A DNA stretch of 64,000 bases from Rhizopus sp. PT2906 (GCA_025529335.1 JAMYHX010000078.1:1-64000); one strand, 5' to 3'; numbered from the stretch's first letter, positions 23,402 to 36,354 are shown. Notes: generated by a model from the sequence alone, not told the origin. Made by a program: numbers and translations.

Positions 23402-25029
23402 TCATTTGAATCGTTCATACTCTAATGGTGTTTGAACCCAAGATTGAAATACTTGATCCAGTAAGCATGTCTTTGCCTTTTGGTATTCTATAGCACCTTG
23501 TTTCCATTCTGAATAACTTTGGTCCTCTTTCTCCTCTTTTTGATAAATAGTCAAGAATTCATGAAACATATTCAATTTACAAATAGACGGTCTATTTTTC
23601 ACATTTCAACACCGTATCATTCATAAACTTTAGAGAGCTTACCTTGTCTTTGCAGTCGTCGGCTTTCCTTTGGGAGCACCTTGCTTTTGTCCATTAACAA
23701 ATACTTCAGATTTAGCCATACCTTTGACCCATAAGATAGCTACAATAAATAAATAAAACATTGAGTCATGATATTTTGACATTTTTTTTTCTTGTATTAC
23801 ATGTTGAAGAAGGGATAGTAGATGCATATCTTTTCTCTAAAACTGATTTGGATGCTTCAAAAGGCATGTCTGTCTTGGCAATGATTGGACAATTTAGCCT
23901 GTAAGATGATGGTAAGCCTTCAAGTGAGTTTAAACGTTGGCAAAGGGCTCGTTTGATAGCTTCATGGTCGTACATGTCGCCAATAGTGACAGATGAAAGA
24001 TAGATAGGGTGAAACAAGAAAGTTAACAAGGCAGATTGAATACCCAATACATTCCAACGTGCCAATTTGTCACTTCGTTGCAAAAAGTGAGTATATTCTA
24101 GTGTTTCATGATTATCATATAATTTACCTGCATGACATGCAAAGTGTAGGCTCAGAATCCACGCGTCCTATATTTTATTTTTCCCATAAAATGAGCCACA
24201 TTCTGCTTTGAATGTTACACTCTTTACCTGGCTTTGTTCTTAAAACACCTAATTGGTCATATTCAAATCGACCTCTTCTAAATTGTTGGGCAGATATCTT
24301 TTGCTTCTTATTGATATACATATTTTCTGTTAAATACTCTACCATTCGTTTCCTTTTATTTGAGCCAGATTGAAATTGTTCAAATGATTCAGATGTTTGC
24401 TGTGCAGCCAGGGCTGTCATGGAAGCATCACCACCTAAGATGAAATGATGAATGATTATAAAAAATAAAAGATGCGTTCATATTACAAGGTGATTGACTG
24501 ATGTACATATGAAATGAATATTCTGGCCTCAAAGCCAATTTCCCGTCTTTTTTATAAAAAGGGGAATCTTGATGACTAGGGTCAAAGCTCTTGGCGTACT
24601 CTAATAGAAATCTAGATAAAATAAGAATATCATCTCACATACAAGACTTACTTGATAAAACCTCGCCGAGCCATCACTTCTGCATGACTATCATGCAGTG
24701 TATCACCCGCTTTACTGAGTTTACTAAATGGCAAGCATTTCAATCCAGTGCTGTACTTTGCATATATTAAAATAATACCCTTGAAAACAAACATCCCTAT
24801 TGTTTACCCTAATGAAATGACCTCGATTGATTGAGAGGCTACATAATAGGAATCATTATGATGCTTATATTATCACATTATTATTACACTCATGCACCAT
24901 GACAATAGAAGCTAACACTGTCCATTCTGCCTTTGTTTCATGAAAGATAGGCTTCCCTTGCTTTGGTAATTCTTTATATTTTTTCAAAGTCGCATTCACA
25001 ATGGCATCAGGGTCATGTTTCCAAGACAT
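23402..25029 (-). CDS. TAD1: tRNA-specific adenosine deaminase (Tad1/ADAT1)
   Basis: Nine exons: 24888..25029, 24808..24838, 24652..24750, 24487..24611, 24228..24434, 24128..24167, 23801..24072, 23643..23739 and 23402..23591, giving 400 aa, the usual Tad1 length. All phases close. Deaminase motifs: DSHAEVMARRGF (zinc His and catalytic Glu), SPCGDASM and TLCMSCSDKLARWNVLGIQ (zinc cysteines), with YLSSVTIGD and YDHEAIKRAL downstream. The enzyme converts A37 of eukaryotic tRNA-Ala to inosine. One exon is only 31 nt and one 40 nt. The first-exon donor is T|GTAATA. Divergent from the cyclin gene. Confidence 0.93.
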
Positions 25030-26005
25030 TTGAAAAAAATTTTACTAGAGAAAAAAAATAAATTTTGGCGGGTTAATTTTTATTGAGAATGATAAAGGGG
25101 ATAAGGAGTTTTTTGTTTGGAAATCATTTCTCTCTCTCTATGCAAGCTCTTTAACGCGCTTCTTGGTATTATTAAACAGCCTGTGCTCTTGTGTAGCAAA
25201 AGAAAAACTCCATGCTAACATTTCTTTGGGCAAATTCGGAATTAACCCTTCAATTAGAATAAGGTCAAAACAAGTTCATGAACTTCCTTTAGCTATTAGT
25301 ATGACCCTAGATGAACAAATACTTCGATGACTGTCAACAGTCGCTTTTTTTTATGTGTATGCATATTTGTAAAACTATTTGATACTGTCAGGCCATATTG
25401 AGAATACCTGTAAAGATACAGTTTACTTGTTGGCAGTTGAGCTAAGAAATAAACACGAGAAGCATTGTCGCTTTAATTTGAACGTTTGTTTTAGTTTATA
25501 TGAATTTATATTTTTAATGTTTTTATAGCACTTTTTTATTTATATTGTTGATACGATATCTTAAAGCAAAAACGAGACTATTTCTTATAGTATTGATTGT
25601 TGTCAATTTCACGAAAAAGATAAAAGAGAGAGCGTGTGTTATTGGATTTTGTAGCTGTATTTGAATTACAGTGTTTTTGCAGATTGACACTCCGGTCAGT
25701 CCGATTTGTTTTTATACCTCCAACTGAAACGAATACCGTTACGCTTCACTGTCGCATTGAGAGAGAGAGAGAGAGAGGCATAATAGGGGGGAAACACAGC
25801 CGGTGTGTTAACACTCGCAATGACAAAGTATTTGAATTTTGACAAATTTAGAAAAACAAATTTTATCGCGCTCATTTCAGTGTATAAACACACATATATT
25901 TAATAAAGCATTTTCGTTTATATTAAATTGCATATAAAAAGAGACTCAAGAAATAAGCCGAAGAATACAGCTTTCTTTCTTTTTTCTTCTCCTTCTTTCC
26001 TTTCA
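25030..26005. promoter_or_regulatory. Divergent intergenic region between TAD1 and cyclin genes
   Basis: 976 bp of AT-rich DNA with a GA microsatellite (about 25757-25778). The frames at 25636-25842 and 25696-25893 overlap the microsatellite and look non-coding. It should contain both promoters; no specific element is identifiable. Confidence 0.4.
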
Positions 26006-26698
26006 ATGAATACTATGCCATTTCCTATTCTCACATGCACAGATCCAATTCAACTCTCTGAATTTGTAACACAAATGGTACCCAAGATATGGACTGGTAC
26101 ACCTTTTTTAACAAGTGATCGTTCAACAACATTTAAACTATTTTGTCAAAATATCCTAAGGACAACTCAAATCAGCAGTTCATGTGTACTCATCGCTTTA
26201 TTCTACATCTACCGACTAAGATTCGCTTATCCAACCATACAAGGCTCAGCAGGGTCAGAGATCAGACTATTTACTACAGCACTTATACTAGCCAATAAGT
26301 TTTTGGATGATAATACTTTTACCAACAAGGTAACAACGACAACAGCAACAGCTATATGAAGCACTTTTTAGGAATCTCCCCCCTCTAATGCTGATATCTA
26401 TCTATAGAGCTGGTCACAAGTATCAGGCGTACCTGTACACGAACTAAACATTATGGAAGTCGAGTTCTTATCTGCACTTCAATATCGAACCTATGTCCAT
26501 CATCTTCAATTTTTCTCTTGGATCAACCAATGCAATCACTGGCTCACCTTCCACCGTCCTCTGATACAAAAGCCTCAGCGAAGAAAGAGACGTGTGCATC
26601 CCTGGCATTATTATTATTATCCTGCAGCTTCTTCCATTGCCACTGCCGCCGCAGCCACTGCAATGAATGTAAATAATTTCATTCCAAAAGGGTTTTAA
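26006..26698 (+). CDS. Pho80/PCL-type cyclin
   Basis: Exons 26006..26329 and 26408..26698, 204 aa. The cyclin box begins about residue 45: SSCVLIALFYIYRLRFAYPT, then EIRLFTTALILANKFLDDNTFTNKSWSQVSGVPVHELNIMEVEFLSAL, the classic PCL/Pho80 arrangement (helix 3 with ANKFLDD, WSQVSG, and NxMExEFL). The C-terminus is basic, with tyrosine and alanine runs. Such cyclins partner Pho85-type kinases in polarity, phosphate response or cell-cycle entry; which one cannot be told. Confidence 0.9.
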
Positions 26699-29600
26699 TA
26701 ATACCTTTCCCCCTTTCCCTAATATATATTCCTGTTGAGCCTACATAGATTTTTTTTCTTTTTATTCAAAGCTTGAAATGTAAATAAATCGAATATCCTC
26801 GTACATACATTATATAGTTAACCGCTTCCTTTCCCCTTTTCTGCAAAGTTCTAATTGAAACTATGATGTTTTCTCTTTCTCTTTTAAATTTCAATCTCTT
26901 TTTTGAATCAAATACCTTTGCCGTCTCTCTTTCCCCTTTATTTTTTTTTTATCTGTGCTTTTTAGCCGCGCGGCATGCACGCAAGCGCTTATTCAAATAC
27001 ATGCATGTCTCTTAGACAGTAACAAGAGATGAGTATGTTACTTTACACAAAATATGTAAACTCGATGGATGAAAACTTTTTCTTTTTAGACTGAATCAGT
27101 TCAAAAACATACATTGTTTATGAGGAATTATGTTCAATGGACCAAGTTTCGAGATACCCTTTGTTTGATATTGGTTTATTTAGTCTTTACACACAAAACA
27201 AATGAGCAGCACTCATTCAGCTGAGCTGATGCCTTAAAGACATCACTTGAAACAAGAAAGCATGATAGTGACATCAATCACTACTAATGTCTTTTGAAGC
27301 AAAAAAAAAAAAAGGCGTCTTGAGCAATTCAAAGAGACATGTATCATTGAATGGATATTTGAAATGCATCCTACTTGACAAATGAGAGTCTATATAGAAA
27401 AAAAAAATTACAAAGCGCGGCAAGGAAGAATGAATGTTAAAAGCTACCGTGCATATGTGCTAGCATGTAAATATACATTGTCCTATTGGTATGCTTAAAA
27501 GTTGAGCAATCACTATAGACTGAAAAAATAGATTATGGAAAGGGGGAGATTATAGACAAATGGCGTTTTGACCCTTATTCTTGAACCGCATACAAGATAC
27601 TCAAATATGTGTGTGTATGTGTGTGTGTCATGAGATATTACATTGCTCTGTAAAACAAATGGATGTTATATCATGAGACTATTGGGAGCTGAGGTCAACC
27701 GAGGAAGGTCTATTCTATTTATAAGTCAAACACCCCTGGCTTTCTTTTAAAGCTTGATTCGTGATCTTTCTTAATGCCCTCCATCAAGTCAAGTATGTAC
27801 AGTTTGGGTATATGTCAATCATAAGAGAAACACTAGAATGTTTAAAATACAACTTCTTTTGATTGAGATAACAATTGTAGGTCTCTAATTGATGTAAACT
27901 CACCTTTGAGCCAATGAACTCTTATGATTTACTCTGGATCAAATAAAGCCGAACAAACGAGGAAAAAAAAGGATCTCTATTGATTTAAGGTCAAAGTAGC
28001 CGTGCCATAGAATCTTACAGTCTGACTTTTGCTTGTAATATATACCGTATTCTGGATTTTGTCAAAGAAATAATTGCCCGACTCATCCGAGACCCGGAAT
28101 GATGTAACCGATAAATGAACATGTTCTTAGATTGCATAAGGCACAGCTGGCGTCTTGATTGCTGAAAAGAAAATCAGATGCTCCCTTATTGGTTAAACCG
28201 ATCAAGATATCTCTTTCACTACTGTAGAATCTAAGCTAATTGAAAAAGAGCCATCGAGGTTTCTATAGAAACCAAAGAAAAAATCTATAGAAATGAATTG
28301 TCTCAGTTTAAAGATAATTACAGAAACGCTGTATAAACACAGCTACCGAATACAACCGATCTTGCCTACAAGGCACAGATAAAATCAATTGTGCATATCG
28401 TAAGTTGTTACTATCTATAGAATCCGTCATCGCCTGTTGAATCTCCACTTTACTGTTGAATGACTCATGGTCTTCGTACGGCCTAATGCTACATACACAC
28501 ACAATAACTAATAAAGTCACGTTGACAATCGTTCTACATAAAGCAGGAGTGATTTCTGCTTACTTGATTTCTTTCCTTATATTGAAAATAAATAGCCTTT
28601 GTCGGAATAGACTATTCTGGTCTGTCAACAAGCTTTGAATGCACTATAGGATTTGCCAAATAAAATAGCATCCGAATTCTACTTAACATAAGCTCGTCCT
28701 TGGCTGTAAACTAAAAAGGCCTATGGGGTATCATCGTCGATAACAATGACAAATTTGATATCTTGCCAGACAGTCGCCTAGCAAAGATGTTTAATTGCAG
28801 CAATGCTTCTGTAAATAGAACATTAGTAATCCAGGTCCATTGCAGAGGGAGCAGGTTTTAGATGTTGAATACTCGAACTGTCGCTTTCACATAGTGGCTC
28901 TATCCATGACTACTTGCTATAGATAAACAAATAAAGATTGTAGATGTATGATACGCTTTTAATACCGAAATACAATAAGGAGACGTCAAAGAGACTAGGA
29001 AGAAAAAAAAAGAGACGCATCTAATGTCAACCTCAAAAAATAGGAGGAGGCGAAAGAAATTACGCCAGAGACGAGGAAGTTGTACTGTCAATTACTGTGG
29101 TAAAATGGTTGTTTCTTTAAATGCATCATTGTAGACCTAAGCATGCAGGATGCGAACTTCAGAAGAGTAGTGTTTGTTAAACTTGTGCTAGAGCAAACAT
29201 GTAAAACCTTATTCGTCTTTATGAATAAAGAGTACTAAAGGCAGCCATTTCTGGTCTCAACCTTACAAAGTACATCTGGTCCTATCTTAAAAAGCGTATG
29301 GACAAGCGCAGAAACTAGATGATTAATGCAAGAGAGTTCGAGGCTGCTCATTTAAAAAATGGTGTGGTGTCAGCATAGACTATCCAACGACTTTGACTTG
29401 AAGTATGTCTTTGAAAAATACAGGATATTATCGATGCGAGAGAAAAGAGAGATAGATAATTGCAGAGCCAGCTTCATTCGCTCTAGTCTCAGCTTTTGTC
29501 AGGATATAGACCTGTTATGACCAGTAATAAAATTTCAATGAGAGACATGGTAATTTTGACAGTTGCTCTTGTACTTGGAGATAAAGGATAGGCAGCTTAT

Positions 29601-30349
29601 AACTTTGAAGAGTCTGTTGTGCCGGCCATAGTTAACCTATTACGATAAAAATGGCTCTGTTTATTCCAATTGATATATGTCACCTTTGCATCCTGTTATT
29701 TGGACAAATTGTACAAGAAATAAATATTTTCTACAGTAGAATGAAGGAAGAAAGAAAGACGCTAAGGATATTTGATGTCCTATTGTTAACGGTGTGTAAC
29801 ATATAAATGTGCAAAGAAGATTTCTAAGAAAACGACAAGTCAAAATTCAAAAGGCGATAACTAATTCTATAATCACGATCGTTCGAGATGGTCAATGTGT
29901 GTATACATTTGTCATAAAGGGTGGAATTGCGTCGTTCAGAGGCTGAAATATATAAAAATAGAGTCCTTCTGCATCTTTCCCAGTCAATGTTTTACAACCT
30001 GCAATTGTTTTTGTCTCAACCGGGGCTGTGTTGTGTTGTACAACTTAATGTACCATGCAGATAAGCCCACACCTTGTGAGTAATAGCCTAATAAGTAGGC
30101 TATATTTCTAAAATTAAATTATTGTTCGTTTCCTGGAATTCACAAAATAGTTTTTTTGACTAAAATGGAAAAAAGCTTTTTTTTTGTAGAAAACATAGGC
30201 TGAAAATGACAGTAAATGATTGACAAATAAAAAAAACAGTTTCCCCCTTACTGACGCACAAAAAAATAGAGTATAAAAAGGTACTCTTGTTCTTTTTATT
30301 CCCTTTCTTCTTTACTCCTTTTTTTTTATCCCTAAAAAATACATAAAAG
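26699..30349. other. Gene desert with decayed coding fragments
   Basis: 3.65 kb without a supportable gene. On the minus strand, 28308-28555 reads as a coding-like exon (SNNLRYAQLILSVPCRQDRL, VAVFIQRFCNYL then stop), and upstream at about 28690-28790 a frame reads KFVIVIDDDTP then a stop and AFLVYSQGRAYVK. These look like remnants of one degenerated gene. The rest is AT-rich with simple GT repeats near 27607. The end contains the chitin deacetylase promoter. Confidence 0.4.
30272..30279 (+). promoter_or_regulatory. TATA box of chitin deacetylase gene
   Basis: TATAAAAA 71 bp upstream of the start codon at 30350, followed by a pyrimidine-rich leader. Consistent with a strongly regulated, TATA-containing promoter; inferred from sequence and spacing only. 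Confidence 0.5.
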
Positions 30350-31702
30350 ATGAAGACACTTTCATTGATTGTCCTTACTGTTTTCTCTACTTTATCTTTT
30401 GCCCAAAACACTACTTCTAGCACCAGTGGTACTTACCCACCTTCTGGTAAGGTGCCAACTCCCAAGCCCGAATGGCTCGAATTGATCAAGGGCGCCAACA
30501 TTACTAATGCTCCTGTCCTTAAGAGCAATGGTGATAATGGACCTAGTACCAGTGGCGAAGATAAATACTGTGACTGGGCCAAATCTGGATGTACCGGATC
30601 CAGTATCTACGATTGTCCAAAAGGTCAATGGGGTCTTACCTTTGATGATGGACCTTCTACTTTCTCACCTATTCTCTATGACTTTTTGAAAACAACAAAT
30701 CAGAAGGCAACCTTATTCATGATTGGCGCCAATGCCGCTCAATTCCCTGATCTCGTCAAGCGCGCCTATCAAGAAGGCCACGAAATTGCTATCCACACTT
30801 GGTCTCATCCCTATTTGACTACCTTAACTAACGAACAAGTTGTCGCTGAATTAAAATGGACTGAACAAGTCATCAAGGATATCATTGGAGTGTCTCCTAG
30901 ACTTTTCAGACCTGTAAGAGAAGCCATCTGTCGTTGTATACGAAATAGTAATTCTTTTTTTTTTTTATTAGCCTTATGGTGATATTGATAATCGTGTCAG
31001 AGATATTGGTACTGCCCTCGGTTTTGAATGTAAGTCCAGAAAGAGTCGCGCTTCTTTTGTTAGATTAACTTACCCTTTACTTTTATTATAGCTGTCATTT
31101 GGGACCACGATACTAATGACTGGATGGTAAGCAATCTTCAAATACTTTTTGAACCAGGTATTCATTTTTGTATATAGTTGGCTGAGCACGCTCCAGGTTT
31201 CAAGCAAGAATATATTGATGGTAACTTCTCACAATGGGTTGCAGAAGCCAGCACTTCCCAAACAGGTGGTCTCTCATTAGAACACGATATTCAAAAGGTT
31301 ACTATTGACATTGCTATCAAGAACTTGCCCGCCCTTCAAGTAAGATTGAGCACCCTATGACTTGTATTGTATACTTATTCTTATATATAGAAAGCTTACA
31401 AGGTTGTCACTGTCGGTCAATGTGCTGGTGTTGCTTCCTACAAGGAATCTAATGCTACTGTACCTGTGAACACCACCTTAACTAATACCACTATCGCCAC
31501 TAATGCTTCCGCTGTTGCTTCCTCTACTCAAATTGCCCTGACTTCTGTTGCCACACCTTCTCCTTCAGCTGGAAATAACGTAGCTGCAGCCAATGCATCC
31601 GCTTCCCCCAAGGCCAATGTTGCTGCCTCTTCAGCTTCTACTGTTACCATCTCTAGTGTATTAGTATTATTATCTGCCATTTCTACTCTCTATTTTGCTT
31701 AA
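30350..31702 (+). CDS. Secreted, GPI-anchored chitin deacetylase (CE4)
   Basis: Exons 30350..30913, 30972..31029, 31092..31126, 31178..31339 and 31391..31702, 376 aa. N-terminal signal peptide MKTLSLIVLTVFSTLSFAQ. NodB/CE4 motifs in order: LTFDDGPS (catalytic base and metal Asp), AIHTWSHPYLTTL (the two metal His), RLFRPPYGDID (formed across intron 1), WDHDTNDW and LSLEHD (catalytic His region). After the catalytic domain comes a Ser/Thr/Ala/Asn-rich linker and a hydrophobic C-terminus (VTISSVLVLLSAISTLYFA), typical of a GPI-attachment signal. The enzyme converts cell-wall chitin to chitosan, abundant in Mucorales. All catalytic residues are present. Confidence 0.95.
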
Positions 31703-32099
31703 TTTATTTGTAATCTTTTCTTGTATCAAGTATAATATAAACTTAGTCTCCCCTCTCTTGTAATTTAGAATACTCGAAGGGGACAATCATCTCCTTATTA
31801 AAGAGGAGAGATGTTCTCATAAACAATGAAAAGCTTTACTTTGCCCCTTATTTATGTTGTCCAATCGTGTGTGTGCGCGTGCAGGCGCGCAAACGCTCTT
31901 GTACAATGTTGGTAACTCTAATAATCTTTGTGTGCCATTAAGAGTGAAACAATGTTGCAACTCTAGTAATCGGATGATGCAGCAATCGGAATTAGAATTT
32001 GAACTGCATTATAAATACTGTTGTTAGTGATATAAAGATTGAAGACGTGGTACACCTTTTACAAAAAAAAAAGTTGTGTCGCGCTTTTAAAAGCAAAGA
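31703..32099. other. Intergenic region with short imperfect direct repeat
   Basis: Holds the 3' end of the chitin deacetylase gene and two imperfect copies of a 23-bp unit (CAATGTT-G-AACTCTA-TAATC) at about 31903 and 31951. No gene seen. Confidence 0.4.
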
Positions 32100-32783
32100 G
32101 TGTCGCACAATTCAAAAAAAGAGCATCATACTTTTTTACAGAAAGATGTCGAAATGATATCGTCCCTGAATTGCCTACTCTATTCTGACGACTTAGTCCT
32201 CATCACCGAACGTTCAAATGTGGCTGATCTACTGCGGCAATGCGTAAATCATAGTATGCAAATGGGATACCAATGGAGCCCATCCAAATGCGTGATTTTG
32301 GACAGTGGCACAGATCCAATTACATATACTGTTTACGATCAGCCATTACCAAGAGGAGCAACTTTCACATACCTTGGAGTTCCTTTCAAACCGGATGGGC
32401 ATCCCGATCCAGAGAAATTAATTCAACACAATACCCCCAAGGCTCTTGCCATGGTAAAAATCCTGTCATCTGTTGGTATGGATCTTTCCGGTTTCTCTAA
32501 GCTTCTTTGCACCAGGTTTCACGCACACGTCGTTCGACCTCAGCTTGAGTACGGCCTAGCTATCAATCGTTTCATAGTCTCTCAACTTCGCGCTCTAGAA
32601 GAAGTCCAGGATAATTACATCAAGAAAATCTACAGTGCTCAAGGCAAAGCGTTCACTAAGGTTATGCTTCACATGTCCAAGTTGTTCCTCATGTCGGAAC
32701 GAGTCAGTATGCTACAGGCACAGTTCCTCTTTGACGTGCTTGGTGTAAATCATTATAATAACTCGAATATAATCTTACAGTAG
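32100..32783 (+). mobile_element. Truncated LINE (non-LTR) reverse transcriptase fragment
   Basis: A 227-codon open frame carries the C-terminal half of a LINE-type reverse transcriptase: NCLLYSDDLVLITE contains the YxDD catalytic motif, followed by LLRQCVNHSMQMGYQWSPSKC, the thumb-like TYLGVPFKPDG and a downstream helical segment (RPQLEYGLAINRF, VQDNYIKKIYSA). The endonuclease, the N-terminal fingers and the 3' end are missing, so the copy is dead, but the surviving frame has no stop or frameshift. The first ~14 codons may be unrelated flank. Confidence 0.85.
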
Positions 32784-33936
32784 AGCATACATCCTACTTA
32801 CATTTCTCTATCGCATCTGATGAGAATAAGGGTACTGACAACAATAACATAAGCATAATGTAAATAGCAGCCATAGATTTTCTCTCTCTTTATAAAACGC
32901 ACACGCGCCTTATTTTAAGAATATTCCTTACTTCTTTTCAATAAGAATCTAACTCGCAAGTTGTCACAATAACAAAACCAAATACAACCATGGAACTATT
33001 ATACACTACCAAAAAAGCAAGGTAACCATTCCTACAAATCCATCTCATATGTCCCAAGCTGCTTATTTTCTGCTCACAGTGATGTCTTTACAAGTAAGTG
33101 TAGTCGTTATTTTTTTCGTACTTACCATTCAATATACCGTTAATAGAGGACCATTATACTTAACTTCAAAAAATTGAAAATTATATGTGAAGCCGAGTGC
33201 GGAACTCTGTTGACTTCCTGGCGCTGCCGCTGAGAGGAGAAACCAGCGATGCGTTTTTCAGAAGTGATTCGCCCTTTTCCTCACAAAATAGCTAAGAGTA
33301 TACCAGCAGTGAACAAGACTCAACCAACAGTGAAAACAACTGAATGGAAATAGAGCAATCAAGAAGAGTTGTGAAGCTGATTGATGACAACATTAAAGGG
33401 ATAAGCTTCGATGATGTTTTAACTTGTGAAGATTGGGAGGATATTCTTTGTTTTAAAGAAACTGATTTTTCTCTCGAATTATGTGCTCTCGTTATGTGTT
33501 TTTTATCGAGATTACATACGAATATACCTGTTGTATTTGACCACGTCTAGTACTAATCTTCACTTGTGAGATTACGTTTGACTTGATTACATGTACCTTA
33601 ATTCTTTATTTAACAAAAGGGTGAAGACTGGGATTTTTGACCAAGTGTTTCTTTAAATCTACTCTAGTAAAATGGGTTCCTCATAATTCAACAAAAACTA
33701 AAAGACAAACTGGAAAACCTTACAAAACAGCCAGATGGAGATGAAGAAACGGTTGGTGAGTCAACTGTCATTTCTATAAAAAAAAAGACAGGTTGAAGTG
33801 ATAAAAGTTTACCAAGTCTTCAACAGCAGTAAATGAAACTGTTGGAGGTATGACTTCAGTGACGAAGAGGACTATTCTGAATTAAAATCTCATTCTAGAA
33901 GGAAGTTTTATTCTTTAATACAACAATAGGTGTAAT
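32784..33936. other. Gene-poor region with small open frames
   Basis: A 68-codon plus frame (33344..33550; KLIDDNIKGISFDDVLTCED) has coding-like composition but no recognised domain. At 32990-33160 a micro-ORF beginning MELLYTTKKA could be spliced to about 20 codons; unproven. The 33190-33260 stretch is unusually GC-rich for the area. Probably remnants of repeat families. Confidence 0.3.
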
Positions 33937-34670
33937 CTAAAGAAGAGATTTTATTCCAGCAGGAGGCGACCAGTAAATAATCGACCGTACGTCCACTACA
34001 AGCAATGTAAAGTTTTCATAAGCTTTTTCCAATAATGGCTGCAATTGACTATGTTGAAACCAGCCATGTTGATCTATACCTTCTATATCCAATTGTTTAA
34101 TATCAGATACATCAGTTTCATCGAGCATATCTCTTCTTAAACCTGCGTCAAGCTGAATAAATTGACGCAATCGCTCCGCTTCCCAACAGTTTATCTTTTT
34201 ATGTCTGTTGAATGCTTCCAATGCCAAACTTGGTTGGGTTGTTGGTGGTATTGAGGATGAAGAAACGACTGTATCCCAGTCACAGACGGGAGCCTCTCCC
34301 TTTTTGATGATATAAACAACACCACGAATACGAAACTGACTGACAGTTCCGTTCATATACCTGCCTTAAACATAAGCCTTTTGATTATATATGCATGCTG
34401 TGTACGCATATACCAATTGATTTCCACATTTGGGTTATTTTCTATTTCCTTCATCTTTTCAGTTCTCTTATCAGTAGTGATGACTAATAGGTCACTTGTC
34501 AACCCTGTTTCTTCTTTATGATGTTCAGCAACAAATCCTCGCATGACGACAGTACGAACAGCGGGTGTATTGTCCAGTCTAACGGTGGCTAAGGATGCAT
34601 AAGAAGCAGATAGACCTATTTTTTCTATGTTTTGGTTTAAAGTAGATTTTAAAAATGATTTCCAAGACAT
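33937..34670 (-). CDS. Pyridoxamine-5'-phosphate-oxidase-like FMN-binding protein (Alr4036 type)
   Basis: Exons 34414..34670 and 33937..34360, intron 53 nt, 226 aa. Splicing TG|GTATAT...GCAG|GTATATG gives EINWYMNGTVSQFRIRGVVYI, restoring the family core. Start MSWKSFLKSTLNQN at 34670. Split-barrel features: YASLATVRLDNTPAVRTVVMRGF and DLLVITTDKRTEKMKEIENNP at the N-terminus; a C-terminal NFTLLVVDVRSIIYWSPP strand. These resemble the fungal/plant Alr4036-type PNPO-like proteins, which bind FMN; a true role in vitamin B6 salvage is not established. Confidence 0.85.
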
Positions 34671-34891
34671 TAAAAAAAGGCAAAAAAAGAGAAACAATAC
34701 CCCCCAGCGTTAAAATACGCGGTCTTTGTCATACAGAGCCATGATAAAAAATATGCCCAAAGTGAAGATTAACTGTTTGTTTTCACTCTATTACAGTTTA
34801 TTCGACTTTTTAAAGTGAAAAAAGATTATAAAGATTAAACTTAGCGTATATTGATAACATAAAAATATAATAAATTAAGAGAGTGTCAGCA

Positions 34892-36354
34892 TTAACGACG
34901 GACAGTACCACTACGTCCAACTTGTTGATAAAGCTTATCCAATTCAGATTCCAGCTGCTTAATTTGTGCATGTTGCGTTTCCAAGTCTTTATTCAAGCGA
35001 TCTCTTTCAGTAATCAACTAATAAACAGTGAATACATTGTGATATCTCTTTTGTATCATCTTTTTACCTGCTGTTCCCATTCTCTGAATCGTGTCTCTTC
35101 AGCCTTGACTTTGGCAGTAAATGATTTTCGAAGTTCCTCTTCCTTTTCACGGAATTTAGGATTCTCGGGCTTCTTTGTAACTCTTTTTATATGATTAAAA
35201 CGATGAACTGCCTGATACTATTCACTTACTTTGGTTCGCCAAATTTACGAGTTGCCATTTGTTGCTGTCTGTAGTTCTCATAGTGGACATCTTCGGTTGT
35301 TGTCATTAAATCCAACATATGTGTACGAATCAACAAGTTTCTCAGCTTTTTGAAATCGCAGTGTTCCTCATTTTCTACTTCGGCCACACCCCAACTGTAT
35401 TCTCGACCTCTAACCTTTCGACCATCTGCTGTTTGAACGATATTGGTAGATCCAATGATAGCATAAGGAAAGGCGTCTGCAATGCTCTTATTACGTTTTG
35501 TCGTTTCTTCGTCCTCACTTTCAATAGGACAGCTATAGATTCTGATATGATTGGCTTCAATCGCTTGACGAACCTAGATGAACAGATTAGAAAGTGATGT
35601 ATAATGTATAAAAAGTATTACATTTTGCTTGAATTGGGCCAAATCCTTGGGCGTCAATGTATCTGCCTTTGCGATCACTGGGATCAAATTGACACGAGAA
35701 CTGAGACGCTTCATGATTTCAATATCCAATGGCTTTAAACTAAAATGTGGATTAATAGACCTTATGATATCAACAATAGCAGACTTTACCTATGTCCAGT
35801 AGGTCGAATGAAATAAAGACATGCATGAACACGCATATCGATCTTGCCTTGTCTCATTGGCTGCTGTTCCTGAAGCATAAAACTTTCATGCTGGTCATCA
35901 ATAAATTCAATAATAGGAACCCAGCTTTCTCTATTGTTCACATAATCACCAAATCCAGGCGTATCAATCACGGTCAACTTGACTCTAAACATCCTTTCCT
36001 CGAGTTCTACAAAGAATGAATCGCTTTGTTTGATGTCTTGACTTTATATTTACCTGCTTTAGTTATCTCAATCTCAACTGTTCTATCCAATTGCCTTTCA
36101 TGTCTTTTTTCCTGTACTTTATGGTTTTTGATGGTCGTATCAAAAAGTGTGTTGATAAACGTGGTTTTACCAAGTCCAGATTCACCTAAGGCATAGCAAT
36201 GAGTAACTAATAGCATTAGAGAGAGACAGAAAAAAAACTACTTACCACAGACCATCAAAGTGAAGTGAGCACCTTTCTTTGATATGATACGGTGCTTTTG
36301 GTTGGGTAAATGAGCAATACCAATACCAGATGAAGACACAGTTAGAGTAGACAT
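34892..36354 (-). CDS. Septin
   Basis: Seven exons: 36246..36354, 36054..36185, 35790..36006, 35622..35739, 35230..35573, 35068..35182 and 34892..35017, giving 386 aa. G1 P-loop GESGLGKTT is assembled across intron 1; G3 is DTPGFGD, G4 is AKAD. The septin unique element is present (GREYSWGVAEVENEEHCDF). After the GTPase fold comes a roughly 80-residue coiled coil (REKEEELRKSFTAKVKAEE, then LITERDRLNKDLETQH). Septins polymerise into filaments at septa, hyphal tips and branch sites. Class (Cdc11/Cdc12-like) is uncertain. Confidence 0.94.

Noticed and set aside
33180..33260. GC-rich stretch with CTGAGAGG..GAAAC considered as a hammerhead ribozyme
   Set aside because: The core lacks the required CTGANGA spacing and flanking stems do not pair.
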